The notes beneath the pieces were generated by a model. It worked only from the letters and a program-made list of their open reading frames with translations. It had not been told where the DNA came from and made no database searches. The position numbers were made by a program, and so were the translations under genes. Shown here piece after piece: positions 53,599-61,253 of a stretch of 64,000 nt of DNA. How positions within the stretch are numbered: position 1 is the stretch's first letter; each line of letters opens with the position of its first letter. The stretch spans positions 17,709 to 81,708 of the forward strand of contig CABYTF010000003.1 of the NCBI GenBank assembly GCA_902521725.1, written 5' to 3'. Source of the DNA: an uncultured Gammaproteobacteria bacterium (GTDB taxonomy: Bacteria; Pseudomonadota; Gammaproteobacteria; GCA-002705445; GCA-002716945).

Positions 53599-54366
53599 TT
53601 AAATTAACTTATTAGTGACTTTGCCAATAGAGCTTACATCCACCGTAACTGTTTGTCCCGAAGTCATAGGACCCAAGCCAGAATTTGTACCGCAAGCAAT
53701 AATGTCACCAGGATTTAGTGTCATATCATGAGATAAAAAGCTAATAATCTCAAAAACATCAAAGAACATATCGCTGGTTTTGTAGTTTTGCCTTACTTCA
53801 CCATCAACTGTAGTTGTAATCTCAAGTGACATTGGATCAATATCGGTGGCGATACACGGTCCAAATATTCCAAAAGTGTCATAACTTTTTGATCTTGTCC
53901 ATTGATCAAATGTTGGATCCTTTTTCACGAGATCCATTGCGGTGACATCATTAATACAAGTATAACCAAAAATATAATCACGTGATTCGCTTACAGACAC
54001 CTCTTTGCATGTTTTTCCAATCACAATACCTAGTTCTCCCTCATAGAATATGCTCTCATCATAGTTTTTAGGACGAATAATATTTTCACCTTGCTCGATA
54101 ATGCAAGATATCGCCTTATTCAGGTAAAGAGGATTTTCGGGTTTACTCAGACCTTTTTCGTTCGCTAGAGATTGATAATTATTCCACAAAGCAATCATTT
54201 TTGACGGCTGACAAGGATTTTTAATGATAACTTCGTTTAAATCAAATTTTATATCTGTTTTAGATGGATTATCAAAAATATTTCCATCATAAACCTCAAC
54301 TTGCGAATCATAAGTAATTCCAAAAGCTTCTTGATCATTGTTTGTAAATTTTATCCAATTAGACAT
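53599..54366 (-). CDS. Fumarylacetoacetate hydrolase family protein
   Basis: 255-residue protein with an FAH-family core. FYEGELGIVIGK carries two metal-binding glutamates (about residues 107-118), YTCINDVTAMDL the aspartate, and RSKSYDTFGIFGPCIAT, LSHDMTLNPGDIIACGTNSGLGP complete the pattern. Relatives hydrolyse or decarboxylate beta-diketo acids (FahD oxaloacetate decarboxylase, catechol meta-pathway enzymes). The N-terminal region is like the short bacterial FAH proteins. Physiological substrate unknown; convergent with fdhD with two bases between the genes. Confidence 0.88.
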   Translation of the reverse strand: MSNWIKFTNNDQEAFGITYDSQVEVYDGNIFDNPSKTDIKFDLNEVIIKNPCQPSKMIALWNNYQSLANEKGLSKPENPLYLNKAISCIIEQGENIIRPKNYDESIFYEGELGIVIGKTCKEVSVSESRDYIFGYTCINDVTAMDLVKKDPTFDQWTRSKSYDTFGIFGPCIATDIDPMSLEITTTVDGEVRQNYKTSDMFFDVFEIISFLSHDMTLNPGDIIACGTNSGLGPMTSGQTVTVDVSSIGKVTNKLI

Positions 54367-54373
54367 GATGGTA

Positions 54374-54379
54374 TATAAT
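54374..54379 (+). promoter_or_regulatory. -10 element of the GT9 gene; argues for the downstream start
   Basis: Perfect TATAAT whose last bases overlap the first possible ATG (54378). Transcription would start near 54386, so translation must start later, at ATG 54405. Confidence 0.4.
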
Positions 54380-54404
54380 GTTGAAATGTATTCTAAACGA
54401 AATT

Positions 54405-55412
54405 ATGGCTAAAAAAAAGAGAAGAATATTAATCATCAGATGTGGACTATTGGGAGATACGATTGACTCGACTGCCGTTGTGAAACCTCTTGTGAATCAT
54501 TATGGTGAAGAATTAGAAATTGATTGGGTCACCAAACCTAATATACAAAAGCTTTTTGAATATGATGAAAGAATTAATCCACTTCTTATCAGATTCACTA
54601 AATTACCCTTGCTCTTGAATATTGATAAACTAAAGATAATATTTAAATCTTTTTTAGATCCATATGACGCAGTTATTAATCTTGAAGTTGGAAATAAATT
54701 TATCAGTCTCGCAAAATATACAAAATCAAAAATAAAAGTCGGATTGCCGCACAAATATATAGCTGAGAATATTAAAAACGAACATAGAGTTCATCATCAA
54801 CTCAGGATTATTCAGTCTGCTTTCAAGGATATAAAGATAGAAAATGCCTACCCTTACTTGGTTGGGTCTAAAATTGATATAAAAAAAATATATAAAATTA
54901 AACGAGAATATATTGTAATGTGTCCTACGAATAGCAAATATCATAAAAGTAATCACAGGGGATATAGAGCATGGCCACTCAAAAATTGGCAAGAGTTAAT
55001 CGATAAAATTCTCTTAAACACACGTCTTGATGTAGTTGTAACGGGACACTCCAGTGAGGAAGAATTTATTAACCAATTGAATCTAACTCATTCAAGAGTT
55101 CATAATTTATGCGGCAAGACATCTATTCCCAATTTGGTCGAAATAATGAAGAATAGCGTTTGTGCTATAGCAAATGATAGTGGAGCGGTGCATGTAGCAG
55201 GAGTAAGTTGTCAAAAAGTAGTCGCGTTACACGGCCCAACACCATTTAAAGAGACAGGTCCATATGGGAGTGGTTCGAATAAAATAATTGAAGCTAACAT
55301 TAATATGAAATGCTCTCCATGCTATAACACTGATGCTATAAAAAAGTGTCCGTCAAATCTTTGTATGATAAACCTAACCGCAGATATGGTTTTCGATTAC
55401 GCAATCAAATAA
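54405..55412 (+). CDS. Glycosyltransferase family 9 (heptosyltransferase-like)
   Basis: 335-residue GT-B protein. The start MAKKKRRILIIRCGLLGDTI is set at 54405 because the upstream ATG lies inside the -10 box. GLLGDTIDSTAVVKPLVNHYG is the donor-side loop, and NDSGAVHVAGVSCQKVVALHGPTPFKETGPYG (about residues 265-300) is the GT9 ADP-heptose-binding region. The C-terminal CSPCYN...CPSNLCM cysteine cluster is common in this family. It probably adds a sugar to lipopolysaccharide core. No other LPS genes are near. Confidence 0.88.
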   Translation: MAKKKRRILIIRCGLLGDTIDSTAVVKPLVNHYGEELEIDWVTKPNIQKLFEYDERINPLLIRFTKLPLLLNIDKLKIIFKSFLDPYDAVINLEVGNKFISLAKYTKSKIKVGLPHKYIAENIKNEHRVHHQLRIIQSAFKDIKIENAYPYLVGSKIDIKKIYKIKREYIVMCPTNSKYHKSNHRGYRAWPLKNWQELIDKILLNTRLDVVVTGHSSEEEFINQLNLTHSRVHNLCGKTSIPNLVEIMKNSVCAIANDSGAVHVAGVSCQKVVALHGPTPFKETGPYGSGSNKIIEANINMKCSPCYNTDAIKKCPSNLCMINLTADMVFDYAIK

Positions 55413-55646
55413 CTAGTTTTTATTAATATATCGAGTAATATGCTGGAGAATAGACTCCTTAAGTTGTTTTTTAAAACCTTTGTCACTTAAATCCTCAGAG
55501 AGATTCTTTAAGATCGTATCAATTTTCTCAGAGAGCTTAGAATATTTTCCCAGGTCTCTCACTAGGAGAATAATAATAAAAACCAGTATAGGAAACATTA
55601 CTAAAGCCGTTACTGTATAGGCCTCCACAAATGAATCGAGGTTCAT
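55413..55646 (-). CDS. Small membrane protein with coiled-coil tail, unknown
   Basis: 77-residue protein with one membrane helix (about residues 11-29, VTALVMFPILVFIIILLVR) followed by an amphipathic, charged tail (LSEKIDTILKNLSEDLSDKG). It overlaps the next gene upstream by four bases and ends immediately beside the GT9 stop. I do not recognise a family. The tight coupling to the exported protein at 55,643-56,449 suggests the two act together at the envelope. Confidence 0.65.
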   Translation of the reverse strand: MNLDSFVEAYTVTALVMFPILVFIIILLVRDLGKYSKLSEKIDTILKNLSEDLSDKGFKKQLKESILQHITRYINKN

Positions 55647-56449
55647 TTTTGTGCAGACTCGAGTTGTTCAAGTTTTTTTTGCATCAAATCATCTATCTCG
55701 TCTTCTATTTTCTGATTTTGAAGTCTAGCGTTTCTCAGAGAAATTTTCTCAGCCTCAAAAGCTTTCCAAACTTTGATTCTTTTTTTCAAAGCATCAAGCG
55801 TTACTTGATGGTAGTGTCTTTGAAGTCTTGTCATTTTGTTAGTAAATGGCCCTAATACATCGTTTCTTGCATCAAACCTACATTTTAAATGAACTGAAGA
55901 TTCTGTTATAAGCATGCCTTTAGCTTTTAGTTCTCTTAGCAATGCCTGCCCTGATTCCGAAAATTCGCACTGAATCATCTGATTGTATGACTTATTTCTA
56001 GCCTCTGAAAACGTGTACTCTGGGAATTGATATGTAATCGAATCAGATATTACGTTGCCATTGGTGGAGATGTCATGGTCTGAGTTCGTGCTCAGAATTA
56101 CTTTAATTTCATTAATACCGACAGGTAATATTTTTACGAAATGATACTCACTATATATTCTGCTAACGTACTCACCATTTATAAAAAGTTTACCGTAGCC
56201 CTCAGTCGGTAAATTATTCTCCATATTTTTTTCTGGTGTGAAATTGAAATTATTAACAGTAGTCTTAATCTGATAAAAAGGCTTATTCTTTATCAGTGAT
56301 ATATTAATAGTAGGCACTTCTTTAGAAGTTACCTCAACTTTTGGGTTGTAATATTCCTTCCAGAACTTAATTCTTGATTCATTGTCCTCATGAGAGTGAA
56401 CTGGACTTACAATGAGAGGGAAAATAAAAATTAGTAATAATCTTTTCAT
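55643..56449 (-). CDS. Exported protein of unknown function
   Basis: 268-residue protein with a signal peptide (MKRLLLIFIFPLIVSPVHS). The first half contains GYGKLFINGEYVSRIYSEYHFVKILPVGINEIKVIL, resembling periplasmic beta-sandwich domains that carry a histidine-containing loop. The second half (about 155-268) is helical and charged, with CEFSESGQALLRELKA and a C-terminal coiled coil rich in K, E and Q. It overlaps neighbours by four bases on each side. Function unknown. Confidence 0.75.
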   Translation of the reverse strand: MKRLLLIFIFPLIVSPVHSHEDNESRIKFWKEYYNPKVEVTSKEVPTINISLIKNKPFYQIKTTVNNFNFTPEKNMENNLPTEGYGKLFINGEYVSRIYSEYHFVKILPVGINEIKVILSTNSDHDISTNGNVISDSITYQFPEYTFSEARNKSYNQMIQCEFSESGQALLRELKAKGMLITESSVHLKCRFDARNDVLGPFTNKMTRLQRHYHQVTLDALKKRIKVWKAFEAEKISLRNARLQNQKIEDEIDDLMQKKLEQLESAQK

Positions 56450-57003
56450 CTAGGATCTATAGTATCAAAATGTATTGAAAAATTCCCTTTTTTCTTATCC
56501 TGAAAATATAATTTAAGTGTTTTTTCTATTACAGAGAAAGCAATGTCATTCCACGGTATCTCTGACTCAGAGAAAAGTTTTACTTCTTCACTCTCTGGAC
56601 CAGCAGCGTATTCGCCTTTTGATAATTTTCCAATATACATCATATAGATTTGGCTGATATGTCTTAAATCACACATGAAGAATAGTTTTATCTCATCAGA
56701 TACAGCATTTGCCTCTTCCATAGTCTCTCTTAGAGCGCCCTCAGAAACAGTCTCATTATTTTCAAGAAAACCAGCAGGAAGTGTCCAGTATCCACTTCTT
56801 GGTTCAGTTGCTCTTTTACATAAAAGAATTTTGTCCTCCCATTCCAAAATACAACCTGATACAACCTTGGGATTCTGATAATGAATATGTCCACATACTG
56901 TGCACACAGCTCTTTTTTTGTTATCACCCTCAGGTATTTTTAATTCTGTAGGTGATCCACATACAATACAAAATTTTTGAACAGGTTTATTGATCTTGGA
57001 CAT
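56446..57003 (-). CDS. Nudix hydrolase with N-terminal zinc ribbon
   Basis: 185-residue protein. The start is set at ATG 57001-57003 (MSKINKPVQKFCIVCGSP); four extra residues are possible upstream. The N-terminal zinc ribbon has CIVCG and CTVCGHIHYQNPK, as in NADH pyrophosphatase-like proteins. The Nudix box is GFLENNETVSEGALRETMEEANA (about residues 81-103), matching GX5EX7REUXEEXGU with A for the last glycine. It cleaves a nucleoside-diphosphate-linked compound, possibly NADH or a sugar nucleotide. Confidence 0.88.
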   Translation of the reverse strand: MSKINKPVQKFCIVCGSPTELKIPEGDNKKRAVCTVCGHIHYQNPKVVSGCILEWEDKILLCKRATEPRSGYWTLPAGFLENNETVSEGALRETMEEANAVSDEIKLFFMCDLRHISQIYMMYIGKLSKGEYAAGPESEEVKLFSESEIPWNDIAFSVIEKTLKLYFQDKKKGNFSIHFDTIDPR

Positions 57004-57131
57004 AACAAACAGCATCGTATCATATCTGTGGTGCTGTTATACTTAAAACCCATAAAAAAAATAGAAATATTACATCTCACAAAAGAATTTAATTAGTTTT
57101 ATTTATATTATCTTTTTATAAAATATCTCTG

Positions 57132-57137
57132 TATAAT
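57132..57137 (+). promoter_or_regulatory. -10 element of tRNA-Glu
   Basis: Perfect TATAAT 15 bases before the mature tRNA 5' end; transcription would start near 57,144. The -35 region is weak. Confidence 0.4.
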
Positions 57138-57152
57138 ATTTCAAACTGTTAA

Positions 57153-57225
57153 GTCCCCATCGTCTAGAGGCCTAGGACACTGCCCTTTCACGGCGGCAAC
57201 AGGGGTTCGAATCCCCTTGGGGACG
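57153..57225 (+). tRNA. tRNA-Glu (anticodon UUC)
   Basis: 73-base cloverleaf: acceptor GTCCCCA/TGGGGAC, anticodon loop CTTTCAC giving UUC, T-arm CAGGGGTTCGAATCCCCTT, discriminator G. CCA is not encoded (the sequence continues AGTCA). Its 3' end is repeated at 58,143-58,161 and served as an integration site. Confidence 0.97.
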
Positions 57226-57226
57226 A
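57207..57226 (+). repeat. attL-like site (tRNA-Glu 3' end)
   Basis: TCGAATCCCCTTGGGGACGA, the T-loop and acceptor 3' half of tRNA-Glu. It matches 58,143-58,161 with one substitution and one missing C. Confidence 0.7.
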
Positions 57227-57280
57227 GTCAAGCTTTAAATAGCCCTTAATAAACAAAGCTTGTAGCCCTTAACAATATTT

Positions 57281-57300
57281 TGACCCCCCATTTGACCCCC
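57281..57300 (+). repeat. Direct repeat, left copy (possible integrase arm site)
   Basis: TGACCCCCCATTTGACCCCC: itself a tandem of two TTGACCCCC-like units. The right copy at 57,999-58,018 matches 19 of 20 bases. Such repeats near att sites can be arm-type integrase binding sites. Confidence 0.6.
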
Positions 57301-57386
57301 TACTTAATTTAAAAACAAAAAATATTTGTAAAGAAAAGTGTGCGAATTTGTTAATGTTATTTTTAAATTTATATAGAATTATAGAT

Positions 57387-57587
57387 ATGATTAATCATAA
57401 ATCTAAACTCGTTTGTCCACACTGCAGTCATGAAAAAACTATCACGATGCCCTCGACTTTTTGTCAATATTTTTTAGAGTGTACAAATTGCAAAACAGTT
57501 ATAAAAGCTAAAGCTGGCGATTGTTGTGTGTTTTGTTCTTATGGAGATATCAATTGTCCTCCAATTCAAAAAAACTCAGCAGAGTGA
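57387..57587 (+). CDS. GDCC-motif small cysteine-rich protein
   Basis: 66-residue protein. The start is set at ATG 57387 (MINHKSKLVCPHCSHEKTIT); 13 more residues upstream are unlikely. CPHC and CTNC form a zinc-ribbon-like pair and KAKAGDCCVFCSYGDINCPP is the GDCCVxC hallmark of a small family whose relatives include selenoproteins. No in-frame TGA is involved here. The role is unknown (possibly mercury- or metal-related in relatives). It lies inside the decayed element and may be cargo. Confidence 0.75.
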   Translation: MINHKSKLVCPHCSHEKTITMPSTFCQYFLECTNCKTVIKAKAGDCCVFCSYGDINCPPIQKNSAE

Positions 57588-57698
57588 GTGTGTTGCTACC
57601 CACCTCTAAATCTAATTACTAAATGTCTTCAGGATTACTTGCTGTTTGCTAATGTAGATATACGAGTGTTTTCTGTAATTTTTACTGTCAAAAATAAA

Positions 57699-57893
57699 TT
57701 AACTTAGTTTTTGTTGTAGTTTTTTCATGATGAATTCGTTTTGTGATGCTAGTTCAATTATCTTATTTGCTAGTTCTTCATCACTTAACTTGTTCATGTG
57801 CTCGTGATCGGCAGAGCCGATACTCGCACTAGGTTTATCATACCCACCACATTTAAGAATATATTCTGCTGCCTGAGGGTCTAACAAGGACAT
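57699..57893 (-). CDS. Short ORF in the decayed element, uncertain
   Basis: 64 residues, MSLLDPQAAEYILKCGGYDK at the start and LSDEELANKIIELASQNEF near the end. Its first part overlaps the eroded integrase in another frame. It could be a remnant of a phage-type protein fused by deletion. I do not recognise it. Confidence 0.35.
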   Translation of the reverse strand: MSLLDPQAAEYILKCGGYDKPSASIGSADHEHMNKLSDEELANKIIELASQNEFIMKKLQQKLS

Positions 57894-57984
57894 ACATCCC
57901 TGAGACTACTGCATCCCATACCTTGTACTTCTTGTCCTCAGGTATGAGGTTTTTGATTTTTAAGTCAGTTAGTTTGACTGTCAT
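57853..57984 (-). pseudogene. Truncated tyrosine integrase (N-terminal arm-binding domain only)
   Basis: 43 codons: MTVKLTDLKIKNLIPEDKKY then KVWDAVVSGMYVLVRPSGSRIYS and a stop. This is the start of the DUF4102/arm-DNA-binding domain of P4-type integrases (LTDxxIKxLxP...D...GLxLxVxPSGS). The remaining ~350 residues, including the catalytic R-H-R-Y, are gone. Orientation and proximity to tRNA-Glu are as expected for an integrated island. Confidence 0.7.
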
Positions 57985-57998
57985 TTCCTATTCACTCC

Positions 57999-58018
57999 TG
58001 ACCCCCCACTTGACCCCC
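57999..58018 (+). repeat. Direct repeat, right copy (possible integrase arm site)
   Basis: TGACCCCCCACTTGACCCCC, 19 of 20 bases identical to 57,281-57,300. It lies 14 bases upstream of the integrase remnant start. Confidence 0.6.
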
Positions 58019-58142
58019 CATTTTATGAGCGCTCAATCGAGAGACTAAAATATTTCTACATACAATTTTCTCAATGAATCCAACATTAATCAAAGTAATA
58101 TTTCGTTGCTTTGTTCAAATCGAGTGTATAATGTAAATTATA

Positions 58143-58161
58143 TCGAGTCCCTTGGGGACGA
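58143..58161 (+). repeat. attR-like site
   Basis: TCGAGTCCCTTGGGGACGA, an imperfect copy of the tRNA-Glu 3' end, including a 13-base exact block CCCTTGGGGACGA. Marks the distal end of the former island. Confidence 0.65.
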
Positions 58162-58213
58162 TAGTGTCAAATAATAAACATGAATTTAAAGCAGGGAAAT
58201 TGGTAGTAAAAAC

Positions 58214-58309
58214 ATGAAATTCTTTTGGAACGACAGATCGAATGGAAGCCCATTTGTAGAGATAGTTGTCTACGCTCTAGTTGCATTTGTAGTCATATCA
58301 CTTATATAA
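58214..58309 (+). CDS. Possible 31-residue membrane peptide
   Basis: ATG ORF MKFFWNDRSNGSPFVEIVVY then ALVAFVVISLI: a short polar head and one membrane helix. No good ribosome-binding site. Could be real or chance. Confidence 0.3.
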   Translation: MKFFWNDRSNGSPFVEIVVYALVAFVVISLI

Positions 58310-58325
58310 AAGTTTAAACGAAAAA

Positions 58326-58505
58326 ATGCTTCTAGTATCATCATGTCACAGTGACATTAGAGGAGTACTAAATAACCATAATGTAAAATATATGATTACA
58401 TCTAGTCAAATAGTTACTAAAGCACTTATACTACTCATAATGATTTACATATTACATGAAGCTAGTTGTATTCTCTTTCAAAGTAAGTTTATGTTTTGTA
58501 GTTAA
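58326..58505 (+). CDS. Possible 59-residue ORF
   Basis: ATG ORF with a central hydrophobic helix (ALILLIMIYIL) and an inverted repeat ATGTCAC/GTGACAT (58343-58357) in its early codons. No ribosome-binding site and no recognised family; the weakest of the small ORFs here. Confidence 0.15.
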   Translation: MLLVSSCHSDIRGVLNNHNVKYMITSSQIVTKALILLIMIYILHEASCILFQSKFMFCS

Positions 58506-58548
58506 TTTTATGATTTGCTCATCAATTTATTTGAAGTAAGGGTAGAAT

Positions 58549-58704
58549 ATGATAAGTATTTTAGTCATTTGCATACTTTTGATTTTAGCTATAATTACAC
58601 TAAACAATAAATGGCTTAACCAGAATGTAAGCTATATGTTATCAGGGATATTTTCTTTTTTATTGGTGATAGTTTTTATTTTTCTACTGACGTCAATATT
58701 ATAG
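58549..58704 (+). CDS. Possible 51-residue two-helix membrane protein
   Basis: MISILVICILLILAIITLNN, then KWLNQNVSYMLSG and a second helix IFSFLLVIVFIFLL. AAGGG lies seven bases before the ATG. The topology is convincing although no family is recognised. Confidence 0.4.
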   Translation: MISILVICILLILAIITLNNKWLNQNVSYMLSGIFSFLLVIVFIFLLTSIL

Positions 58705-58736
58705 GTTTAGATTCTGGCTTCTATTTCATCTTAACA

Positions 58737-59297
58737 TTAAAAGTTCGCTGTATACTTTGCACGATGATGATTTAGATCTTTCATCATTTGAATCTCTATA
58801 TCCTCGTTTAGGACTGATAATACAATTTTCTTTTCACTATCAGTTAAATTTTTTTGTTGGATGGCAATGCACAAATCAAGACCGAATCGACACAATTCTC
58901 TCTCGCCGAAGTCATGATTCTTTCTCTCAAAGCCTATCTTGACAAAATCAGATGATATCTCAAAAATATCCGCTACTTGTCCATAAGCTGATGTGATAGG
59001 TATTTTCTTAAATATTAAATCCCAGCAAAATGCGTTCATAGATATATAAAGTGGTTCTTTGCCTGGTCTCTGTCCATGACCTCTTAGCCCAAAAATAAAT
59101 TCAGTTTTTATAAAATTCTTTAATGCATCTATGCTTTTTCCTTTTATCCATTCGTATAATTGTGCTGATGGTTGAGTATTTTTTATAAAATGTGATGAAA
59201 ATTCTTTTATCAATACCTCAGCTAACTCAGGGTTAGGATTTCTCTCATATCCCTTAATTAAGTTTTCTTCAAATATCAGACATTTATCGCTTATCAT
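58737..59297 (-). CDS. Hypothetical protein
   Basis: 186-residue, soluble, mostly helical protein with no signal peptide. Features: ELAEVLIKEFSSHFIKNTQP, FIFGLRGHGQRPGKEPLYIS in the middle, a cysteine-containing ELCRFGLDLCIAIQQ, and a histidine-rich C-terminus (DLNHHRAK). I do not recognise a domain. It stands alone between the small ORFs and the glucosylglycerate operon. Confidence 0.65.
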   Translation of the reverse strand: MISDKCLIFEENLIKGYERNPNPELAEVLIKEFSSHFIKNTQPSAQLYEWIKGKSIDALKNFIKTEFIFGLRGHGQRPGKEPLYISMNAFCWDLIFKKIPITSAYGQVADIFEISSDFVKIGFERKNHDFGERELCRFGLDLCIAIQQKNLTDSEKKIVLSVLNEDIEIQMMKDLNHHRAKYTANF

Positions 59298-59381
59298 TAA
59301 AAATTTCTCGATAAATATAGAATAATATGTTTCGATATATTAGTGAATAAAAATGCTCAGACTAAAATTAAGTTTCGGACT

Positions 59382-59456
59382 ATGGTAAGGGTATACCTAA
59401 TATCATTGTTTGTAGTGATGCCTATCATTTTCTTAATATGGTATCTGACGAAATAA
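59382..59456 (+). CDS. Possible 24-residue membrane peptide
   Basis: ATG ORF MVRVYLISLFVVMPIIFLIW plus YLTK: one helix flanked by basic residues. No clear ribosome-binding site. Low support. Confidence 0.2.
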   Translation: MVRVYLISLFVVMPIIFLIWYLTK

Positions 59457-59484
59457 AGCTAAATAAATCAAAAAATTAAGTAAT

Positions 59485-61239
59485 TTAGTCTTGTAGATTA
59501 GTCAACCACATGGTTTGATAGGGTCTGAATTCTATCTCACTGGTTATATCATCAATTTCAATTTCTGATATGATATCTCGCCAATGATCAAAACCAATAA
59601 GGTTAAGATCAAGCAAACTAAGGTTGACTACTTCATCAGTTAAATTCGAAATACAAAATATACTTTGTTTTTTATCTAAGCTCTGTCTCCATATTCCATA
59701 TAAATTACTGCCTAGGTGCAATGTGAACTGTACTGCATTTGGATGGAATGCCGGTTGTTTTTTTCTTATGAGCATAAGTTTTTTTAACTGGAGAAAAATA
59801 TATGACTGAGGCTCAGATTCATTCGATAGATCTATCTCTGATATCTTGATCTTGCCTCTATTGAGTGCTCTATTTTGATTAGTTTGTTTATATAACGCAT
59901 AATCATTTCGAGTTCCAAAAAGACTATGTATGTAAAATGCAGGAACACCCTCAAGGGATAGCATTATTGCATGAATACATATAAACCTCTCCACACACAG
60001 ATTTACCTCCTTGTTGAAGGACTCTTTCATGGCATCAAATAATGTGATATTTATTTCATAAGGTTCAGGCGTATCTGTATTGTTTGAGCGATAAGATACC
60101 CTGCCTCCATTTTGTTCCATTAAATTGATAAATCTAGTAACTTCATCTTTAGTCAGAAAAGTTTCTGCGGGACGCAATCCTATACCATCATGAGATGCAA
60201 TGAAATTTAGATATGATGTTCCAAGTTGTGACGGAGGCATGCTCATTGTAAGCTTCTCGAGATAAGATGAGTCACCAGCCAGAATAGAATATATTAAAAT
60301 TGGTGGTAGTGAAAAGTTATAAATCCAATGAGCTTCGTTCGCATTACCAAAATAAGAAACATTTTCCCTAGCAGGTGTGTTAGTCTCCGTCACTAGTATA
60401 GCTTTGGGGCTTAGATAAGTAAGTAATGTTCTAAACAGTCTTACAATTTCATGAGTTTTTTCTAAATTAATACAACTGGTCCCTATTTTTTTCCAAATAA
60501 ATGCTACTGCATCAAATCGAAAAACTGTAATACCTTTAGCTAAATAGAAAATAATGATTTGAACAAATTCGAATAGTACAACAGGATTACTGAAGTTGTA
60601 ATCAACTTGATCTTTACTAAAAGTACACCATACATACTTTATACCATTAGTTGTCTTGACAGGATTAAGCAGGTCTGATGTTCTTGGTCGAACAACTTTG
60701 GATGTATCGAACGGTTCATCAAAATTTAAAAAGTAATCACTACCCTTTCCTTCACCTTTGATAAAGTTTTTAAACCAAAGACTCTCAGAAGAACCATGGT
60801 TGATAACAACGTCAGCCATCACCCCGAATTTTTTTGAGATTCTTAAAATATCGTTCCATTGACCAAATTGATGATATACAGAATAATAATCTTTTACTGA
60901 AAATCCTTTATCTGAACTTGATGGAAAAAAAGGAAGTATATGAACGATTTCGAAAGTATCAGAACAGTATGTCTCTAGAAACTTATTTATAGAGTTTATG
61001 GGAAGGCTATTCGTATCTTCTATAGTATCGGCATAAGTGATCATCACGATAGTATTCTGAGACCATGACTCTCCATCTTCTGTGATGTGCAAAGGCATAT
61101 CATTCTGAGTTTCTATAACATGTTCCAAAAGGGAACTAGATAACTGCTTTATGTTTTTTTTATCAAGTACATCTGCGTATATACGATTCAAATGTTGTAA
61201 TACTCTTTTTTCTAAATCTAATTTTTTACTATCAGACAT
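59485..61239 (-). CDS. GH13_18-type phosphorylase, probably glucosylglycerate phosphorylase
   Basis: 584-residue cytoplasmic enzyme of the sucrose-phosphorylase group. HILPFFPSSSDKGFSVKDYY at the N-terminus, GVMADVVINHGSSESLW, the nucleophile in ITVFRFDAVAFIWKKIGTSC, the acid/base glutamate in ILVTETNTPARENVSYFGN, and NFIASHDGIGLRPAE with the third catalytic aspartate. The neighbours are a glucosyl-3-phosphoglycerate synthase and its phosphatase, so the likely substrate is glucosylglycerate, split by phosphate to glucose 1-phosphate and glycerate when the solute is recycled. Sucrose phosphorylase is the main alternative. Last gene of the operon. Confidence 0.85.
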   Translation of the reverse strand: MSDSKKLDLEKRVLQHLNRIYADVLDKKNIKQLSSSLLEHVIETQNDMPLHITEDGESWSQNTIVMITYADTIEDTNSLPINSINKFLETYCSDTFEIVHILPFFPSSSDKGFSVKDYYSVYHQFGQWNDILRISKKFGVMADVVINHGSSESLWFKNFIKGEGKGSDYFLNFDEPFDTSKVVRPRTSDLLNPVKTTNGIKYVWCTFSKDQVDYNFSNPVVLFEFVQIIIFYLAKGITVFRFDAVAFIWKKIGTSCINLEKTHEIVRLFRTLLTYLSPKAILVTETNTPARENVSYFGNANEAHWIYNFSLPPILIYSILAGDSSYLEKLTMSMPPSQLGTSYLNFIASHDGIGLRPAETFLTKDEVTRFINLMEQNGGRVSYRSNNTDTPEPYEINITLFDAMKESFNKEVNLCVERFICIHAIMLSLEGVPAFYIHSLFGTRNDYALYKQTNQNRALNRGKIKISEIDLSNESEPQSYIFLQLKKLMLIRKKQPAFHPNAVQFTLHLGSNLYGIWRQSLDKKQSIFCISNLTDEVVNLSLLDLNLIGFDHWRDIISEIEIDDITSEIEFRPYQTMWLTNLQD

Positions 61240-61253
61240 ATGGTACTAGTCCC

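Larger units (their letters stand above)
57207..58161. mobile_element. Decayed integrative element at tRNA-Glu
   Basis: The segment runs from the 3' end of tRNA-Glu to a second imperfect copy of that end. It contains a truncated integrase N-terminus, a fragmentary ORF, a GDCC-type small protein as possible cargo, and a pair of near-identical direct repeats. About 0.95 kb remains of what was probably a larger island. Confidence 0.7.

Noticed and set aside
58141..58165. Second partial tRNA gene
   Set aside because: Only the last ~19 bases of tRNA-Glu are repeated, with a base missing; no cloverleaf can form, so it is an att-like duplication.
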